8,501 nucleotides of DNA from Desulfobacterales bacterium (GTDB lineage: Bacteria; Desulfobacterota; Desulfobacteria; Desulfobacterales; UBA2174_A). Position 1 is the first letter of the stretch. Every line of letters starts with the position of its first letter. Below the pieces are notes generated by a model. The model saw only the letters and a list, made by a program, of their open reading frames with translations, was not told the origin of the DNA and did no database searches. Positions 5,795 through 8,501 of this stretch are shown one piece after another. Where the stretch lies: positions 1-8,501 of the forward strand of contig JALOPD010000147.1 of assembly GCA_025454075.1 (NCBI GenBank). Direction: 5' to 3'. Made by a program: the position numbers and the translations under genes.

Positions 5795-6767
5795 GCTGAC
5801 CATGGTTCAGGCGATCAACCTGGCCCTGCGCCAGGAGATGGAACGCGACGACAGCGTCGTTGTGCTCGGAGAGGACGTCGGCGTCGACGGGGGGGTCTTC
5901 CGGGTGACCGACGGTCTGATCCGGCAGTTCGGTGAAAAGCGGGTGGTGGACACCCCGCTGGCCGAGTCCGGCATTGTCGGCATGTCGATCGGCATGGCCG
6001 TCTACGGTCTCAAGCCGGTTTGCGAGATCCAGTTCTCCGGGTTCAGCTACTACGCCATGCATCAGATCGAAAACCACGCTGCCCGGCTGCGCTGGCGATC
6101 CCAGGGGCGCTACACGGTCCCGCTGGTGATGCGGGCGCCGTACGGCGGCGGGGTGCGGGCGCTGGAGCATCACTCCGAGAGCCGCGAGGCGTTCTGGTCC
6201 CACATCCCCGGGCTGAAAATGGTCATCCCCTCCGGCCCCCGGAACGCGCGCGCACTGCTGGCGAGCGCGATCCGCGACCCGGACCCGGTCGTCTTCTACG
6301 AACCCAAGGCCCTCTATCGCGCCTTCCGCGAGGAGGTCCCCGACAAAGAGGAGGCCATGCCGCTCAGCCGCTCGGTCATCGCCCGCGAGGGCCGGGACCT
6401 CACGCTGATCGCCTACGGGGCCATGATGCGGCCGACCCTTGAGGCTGCGGAGGAACTGCGCAAAAAGCACGGGGTCGAGGCGGAGGTGATCGATCTGCTT
6501 ACCCTCTCGCCGATGGACGACACGCTGCTGGTCGCCTCGGCCCGCAAAACCGGGCGGGTCGCGGTGGTGCACGAGGCGCCGCGCAGCTTCGGCCCCGGGG
6601 CCGAAATCGTCGCCCGGCTGGTGGAAAAGGCCTTCTACCATCTGGAGGTACCGGTGGCCCGGGTGACGGGCTACGACGTGGTCATCCCGCTCTTCAGCCG
6701 GGAGACGCACTATCTGCCGGGTGTGCCGCGCATCGTGCACGCGGCCCGCCGACTGCTGGCCGCGTGA
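5787..6767 (+). CDS. pdhB: Pyruvate dehydrogenase E1 component, beta subunit
   Basis: Second half of the E1 active site; it contacts the TPP aminopyrimidine and E2. It has 326 residues, the standard length. Family motifs: GEDVGVDGGVFRVT (28-41), VDTPLAESGIVGMSIGMA (54-71) with E60 as the expected TPP-contacting glutamate, QFSGFSYYAMHQI (82-94), and LEHHSESREAFWSHIPGLK (126-144) with H128/H129 in the usual catalytic-histidine segment. The C-terminal transketolase-like domain contains VEAEVIDLLTLSPMDDTLL. The ATG is inside the end of pdhA, preceded by AAGAGGAG 7 nt upstream. E2 follows after 22 bp. No oddities or missing residues were seen. Confidence 0.95.
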   Translation: MPKLTMVQAINLALRQEMERDDSVVVLGEDVGVDGGVFRVTDGLIRQFGEKRVVDTPLAESGIVGMSIGMAVYGLKPVCEIQFSGFSYYAMHQIENHAARLRWRSQGRYTVPLVMRAPYGGGVRALEHHSESREAFWSHIPGLKMVIPSGPRNARALLASAIRDPDPVVFYEPKALYRAFREEVPDKEEAMPLSRSVIAREGRDLTLIAYGAMMRPTLEAAEELRKKHGVEAEVIDLLTLSPMDDTLLVASARKTGRVAVVHEAPRSFGPGAEIVARLVEKAFYHLEVPVARVTGYDVVIPLFSRETHYLPGVPRIVHAARRLLAA

Positions 6768-6779
6768 TCCGAACGAAAA

Positions 6780-6786
6780 AGGAGGG
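6780..6786 (+). promoter_or_regulatory. Ribosome-binding site that fixes the E2 start
   Basis: AGGAGGG immediately precedes the ATG at 6790 with only 3 nt between. The same frame is open back to an ATG at 6721 inside pdhB, but the ribosome-binding site and the family N-terminus (REFKLPDLGEG) point to 6790. Confidence 0.85.
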
Positions 6787-6789
6787 AGA

Positions 6790-8076
6790 ATGGCTCGGGA
6801 ATTCAAACTGCCGGACCTGGGGGAGGGCATCCATGAGGGGGAGGTGCTGGCCGTGCGTGTCAGCGTGGGGCAGGCGGTGAAGGAGGGCGACATCATCCTG
6901 GAGGTGGAGACGGACAAGGCCGCAGTGGAGATCCCCTCGCCCTACACGGGAACGATCGCTGCGGTCCACGTTGCGGCCGGCGACACCGTGAAGGTCGGCC
7001 AGGTGCTGCTGACCTTCGCGCAGGACGGCGAAAAAGCCGAGACGGCGGCCAAACCGGTTCAACCGGCGAAGAGACCGGCGCCGGCGGGGTCGGCGTTGCC
7101 GGCGACGGGCTCCGAACGCAAAGGGCCGGTCCCGGCCTCCCCGGCCACGCGGCGGCTGGCGCGGGAGCTGGGGGTTGATTTGGCGCAGGTGGTCCCCAGC
7201 GGGGCCGCGGGGCAGGTGACGGCCGACGATGTGCGCGCGTTCGCCGCTCACCGGAAGAGCCCTGCGGCCGCTCCACCACCCCCCGCCGCTGCGACCGCCG
7301 AGGCTGTTTCCGCCGCGTCGAGCGGCGGGTCGCCCGAGCTGCCCGATTTCGCCAAGTGGGGGCCGGTGGAGCGGCTCCCCTTCCGTTCCATCCGCCGGGC
7401 CACCGCCCGCCAGATGTCTCTGGCCTGGTCCCAGATCCCGCACGTGAGCAGCCAGGAGATGGTGGATGTGACCCGGCTCGAGGCTTTTCGCCAAAAACAC
7501 AAAAAAGAGGTGGCATCTCAGGGGGGGCGGCTGACCTTCACGGTTTTTGCGCTCAAGGCCGCGACCACCGTTCTCAAGGCCTACCCCCGGATCAATTCCA
7601 GCCTGGACGCCGCGGCCGGCGAGATCGTCATCAAGAAATACTACCACATAGGGGTGGCCGTAAACACCGCCGAGGGCCTGATGGTGCCGGTCATCCGCAA
7701 CGTGGACGACAAGAGCATCAAAGAGCTGGCCGTGGAGCTCCACGAGCTGGTCCAAAAAGCGGATGCGCGCAAGATCGAACTGGAGCAGATGCAGGGCGGG
7801 ACCTTCACGATCACCAATGCCGGCGCGCTGGGCGGATGGGGCTTCGTGCCGATCATCAACCCGCCCCAGGTGGCGATCCTCGGGTTGGGCCAGGGGCGCC
7901 TGCAGCCCGCGGTGGTGACGGGGGAGCAGGGTCCGCAGATCGCCCCGCGGCTGATCATGCCCGTGGTGCTCTCGATCGACCACCGTGTGCTCGACGGGGC
8001 GGACTCCGTGAATTTCCTCAAGCGCTTCAAGCAGATCATGGAGGATCCGGACGAGCTGCTGATGTCCCTCATCTGA
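6790..8076 (+). CDS. pdhC: Dihydrolipoamide acyltransferase (E2) of the pyruvate dehydrogenase complex
   Basis: Core acyltransferase that receives the acyl group from E1 on a lipoyl arm and passes it to CoA. 428 residues. One N-terminal lipoyl domain (1-80) carries EVETDKAAVEIP (38-49), so K43 should be lipoylated. An Ala/Pro/Lys linker (about 82-113) leads to the peripheral-subunit-binding domain (SPATRRLARELGVDL to VTADDVRAF, 117-151). A second Ala/Pro-rich linker (155-182) precedes the catalytic domain (from about 190), which contains TFTITNAGALGG (338-349) and the active-site SIDHRVLDGADSVNF (395-409) with H398 and D402. The single lipoyl domain is common in bacterial E2s of this E1-alpha/beta class. 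It follows pdhB by 22 bp, clearly in one operon. Its stop codon directly abuts a large inverted repeat. Pyruvate versus branched-chain specificity cannot be proven from sequence. Confidence 0.95.
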   Translation: MAREFKLPDLGEGIHEGEVLAVRVSVGQAVKEGDIILEVETDKAAVEIPSPYTGTIAAVHVAAGDTVKVGQVLLTFAQDGEKAETAAKPVQPAKRPAPAGSALPATGSERKGPVPASPATRRLARELGVDLAQVVPSGAAGQVTADDVRAFAAHRKSPAAAPPPPAAATAEAVSAASSGGSPELPDFAKWGPVERLPFRSIRRATARQMSLAWSQIPHVSSQEMVDVTRLEAFRQKHKKEVASQGGRLTFTVFALKAATTVLKAYPRINSSLDAAAGEIVIKKYYHIGVAVNTAEGLMVPVIRNVDDKSIKELAVELHELVQKADARKIELEQMQGGTFTITNAGALGGWGFVPIINPPQVAILGLGQGRLQPAVVTGEQGPQIAPRLIMPVVLSIDHRVLDGADSVNFLKRFKQIMEDPDELLMSLI

Positions 8077-8197
8077 CGGCTTCGCCGGAAGGTCAATTTC
8101 GGCGTTGCGCATCGCCCCGCGATCGCTGCGGCGTACTTTGAGTACGCCTCGCTCCGCGGGTCTCGCGCGCCTTGAACTTGGCCTTTGGGCGAAGCCG
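8077..8197. repeat. Long imperfect inverted repeat (about 121 nt), palindromic element
   Basis: The first base after the E2 stop begins CGGCTTCGCC and the element ends GGCGAAGCCG (8188-8197), its exact reverse complement. At the centre GGCGTACTTTGAGTACGCC (8130-8148) forms an 8-bp stem with a 3-nt loop. Between them the two arms remain recognisably complementary, for example GGAAGGTCAATTTC on the left against GAACTTGGCCTTTG on the right, with small indels and G-U-type differences. The whole unit would fold into one long hairpin. The sequence has no coding signal. It resembles a REP/MITE-like dispersed palindromic element, but copy number elsewhere in the genome cannot be seen. It is the first and largest of the elements filling the 305-bp gap between E2 and E3. 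Confidence 0.8.
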
Positions 8198-8239
8198 TCG
8201 CAGACCGAGCACCCTGTTTGTAGGTTTTTTGGGGTGGGG

Positions 8240-8267
8240 GCGGCATTCTGCCGCGATCTTTTTGTTT
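8240..8267 (+). terminator. Candidate intrinsic terminator after E2
   Basis: GCGGCATTCTGCCGC (8240-8254) forms a six-pair stem with a 3-nt loop. It is followed, after GATC, by a T-rich run (TTTTTGTTT, 8259-8267). The short spacer between stem and T-tract weakens it slightly. It would end most E1/E2 transcription upstream of the E3 gene. Confidence 0.5.
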
Positions 8268-8277
8268 CAGCAGGGAG

Positions 8278-8323
8278 GCCCTCTCCGAAGGGCTGATCGC
8301 CTGATGAAGCCGGGGCATCAGGC
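8278..8323 (+). promoter_or_regulatory. Tandem hairpins upstream of E3
   Basis: GCCCT (8278-8282) pairs with AGGGC (8289-8293) across a 6-nt loop. GCCTGATG (8299-8306) pairs perfectly with CATCAGGC (8316-8323) across a 9-nt loop. The second is followed by an AT-rich stretch (AATTTAGATTAAAAG). It could be a leader structure, a weak second terminator, or part of an E3-specific control region. I do not recognise a known riboswitch class. Confidence 0.35.
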
Positions 8324-8381
8324 AATTTAGATTAAAAGTGGAAAGCCGGCTCGATTAAAAGGAGCGAAGGAGTCGCTGAAA

Positions 8382-8501
8382 ATGGTGATGGGCGAACTGG
8401 CGCAGGAGACCGATCTGCTCGTTATCGGCAGCGGCCCGGGGGGGTACGCGGCCGCGTTTCGAGCGGCCGATTTAGGGCTGGATGTTACCATGGTGGACCC
8501 C
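8382..8501 (+). CDS. lpdA: Dihydrolipoamide dehydrogenase (E3), partial, N-terminus only
   Basis: Flavoprotein that reoxidises the dihydrolipoyl group of E2 with NAD. Only 40 residues are in view. They show the FAD-binding beta-alpha-beta fold: [20 protein letters not shown] (10-29) with the GxGxxG motif, then [10 protein letters not shown], where the acidic D39 ends the second strand and would bind the FAD ribose. Other pyridine-nucleotide disulfide oxidoreductases share this fold, so the E3 call rests on the [10 protein letters not shown] pattern plus position after E1/E2. The redox-active CxxxxC pair lies beyond the window. AAGGAG at 8367-8372 is 9 nt before ATG 8382; in-frame GTG 8385 and ATG 8388 are alternatives. 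It is separated from E2 by 305 bp, so it is probably expressed at least partly on its own. Confidence 0.88.
   Translation, partial: MVMGELAQETDLLVIGSGPGGYAAAFRAADLGLDVTMVDP

Noticed and set aside
5748..6917. 389-codon minus-strand open frame over E1-beta
   Set aside because: Antisense shadow of a well-conserved gene, with no motifs of its own.
8105..8296. 63-codon open frame in the E2-E3 gap
   Set aside because: It runs through the long inverted repeat and the terminator hairpin, and has no ribosome-binding site or recognisable motif.
6694..8325. 543-codon minus-strand open frame over E2 and the gap after it
   Set aside because: Long only because of GC3 bias. It is low-complexity Arg/Gly/His-rich, has no recognisable domain, and is antisense to a clear E2.

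Overview
The window is GC-rich bacterial chromosome with dense, ordinary metabolic gene content. It holds eight complete or nearly complete reading frames plus the first 40 codons of a ninth. There is no phage, transposase, CRISPR, tRNA or rRNA signal. Coding frames are strongly GC3-biased, so long antisense shadow frames are common. The mix of RtcB/archease, an acyl-CoA dehydrogenase, an MDR oxidoreductase and a four-subunit-type pyruvate dehydrogenase would suit a metabolically versatile proteobacterial or Desulfobacterota-like organism. That placement is an inference; nothing here fixes the phylum.

Layout. Bases 1-1568 (minus strand) hold an RNA-repair pair: archease, then rtcB, which runs off the left edge. 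A divergent promoter region (1569-1718) separates them from a plus-strand medium-chain dehydrogenase/reductase (1719-2747). That gene converges on a minus-strand acyl-CoA dehydrogenase (2795-3940) across a 47-bp gap containing a perfect 16-bp palindrome. A 322-bp region (3941-4262) with an AT-rich core, several inverted repeats and one direct repeat lies between the divergent acyl-CoA dehydrogenase and a small KH-domain RNA-binding protein, KhpA (4263-4493). From 4688 a pyruvate dehydrogenase cluster runs on the plus strand: E1-alpha and E1-beta (8-bp overlap), then E2 22 bp later. E3 (lipoamide dehydrogenase) starts at 8382, after a 305-bp gap.

How the genes work together. Archease activates RtcB, the 3'-phosphate/5'-OH RNA ligase. 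E1-alpha/E1-beta decarboxylate a 2-oxoacid (most likely pyruvate) on TPP, E2 carries and transfers the acyl group on a lipoyl arm, and E3 reoxidises the lipoyl group. The MDR enzyme and the acyl-CoA dehydrogenase are redox enzymes without an evident shared pathway.

The most unusual sequence is the E2-E3 gap: a ~121-nt imperfect inverted repeat beginning directly at the E2 stop codon, a terminator-like hairpin with a T-tract, and two further hairpins before the E3 start. It looks like an inserted palindromic element that uncouples E3 expression from E1/E2. I see no strong evidence for a wholly new multi-gene system.
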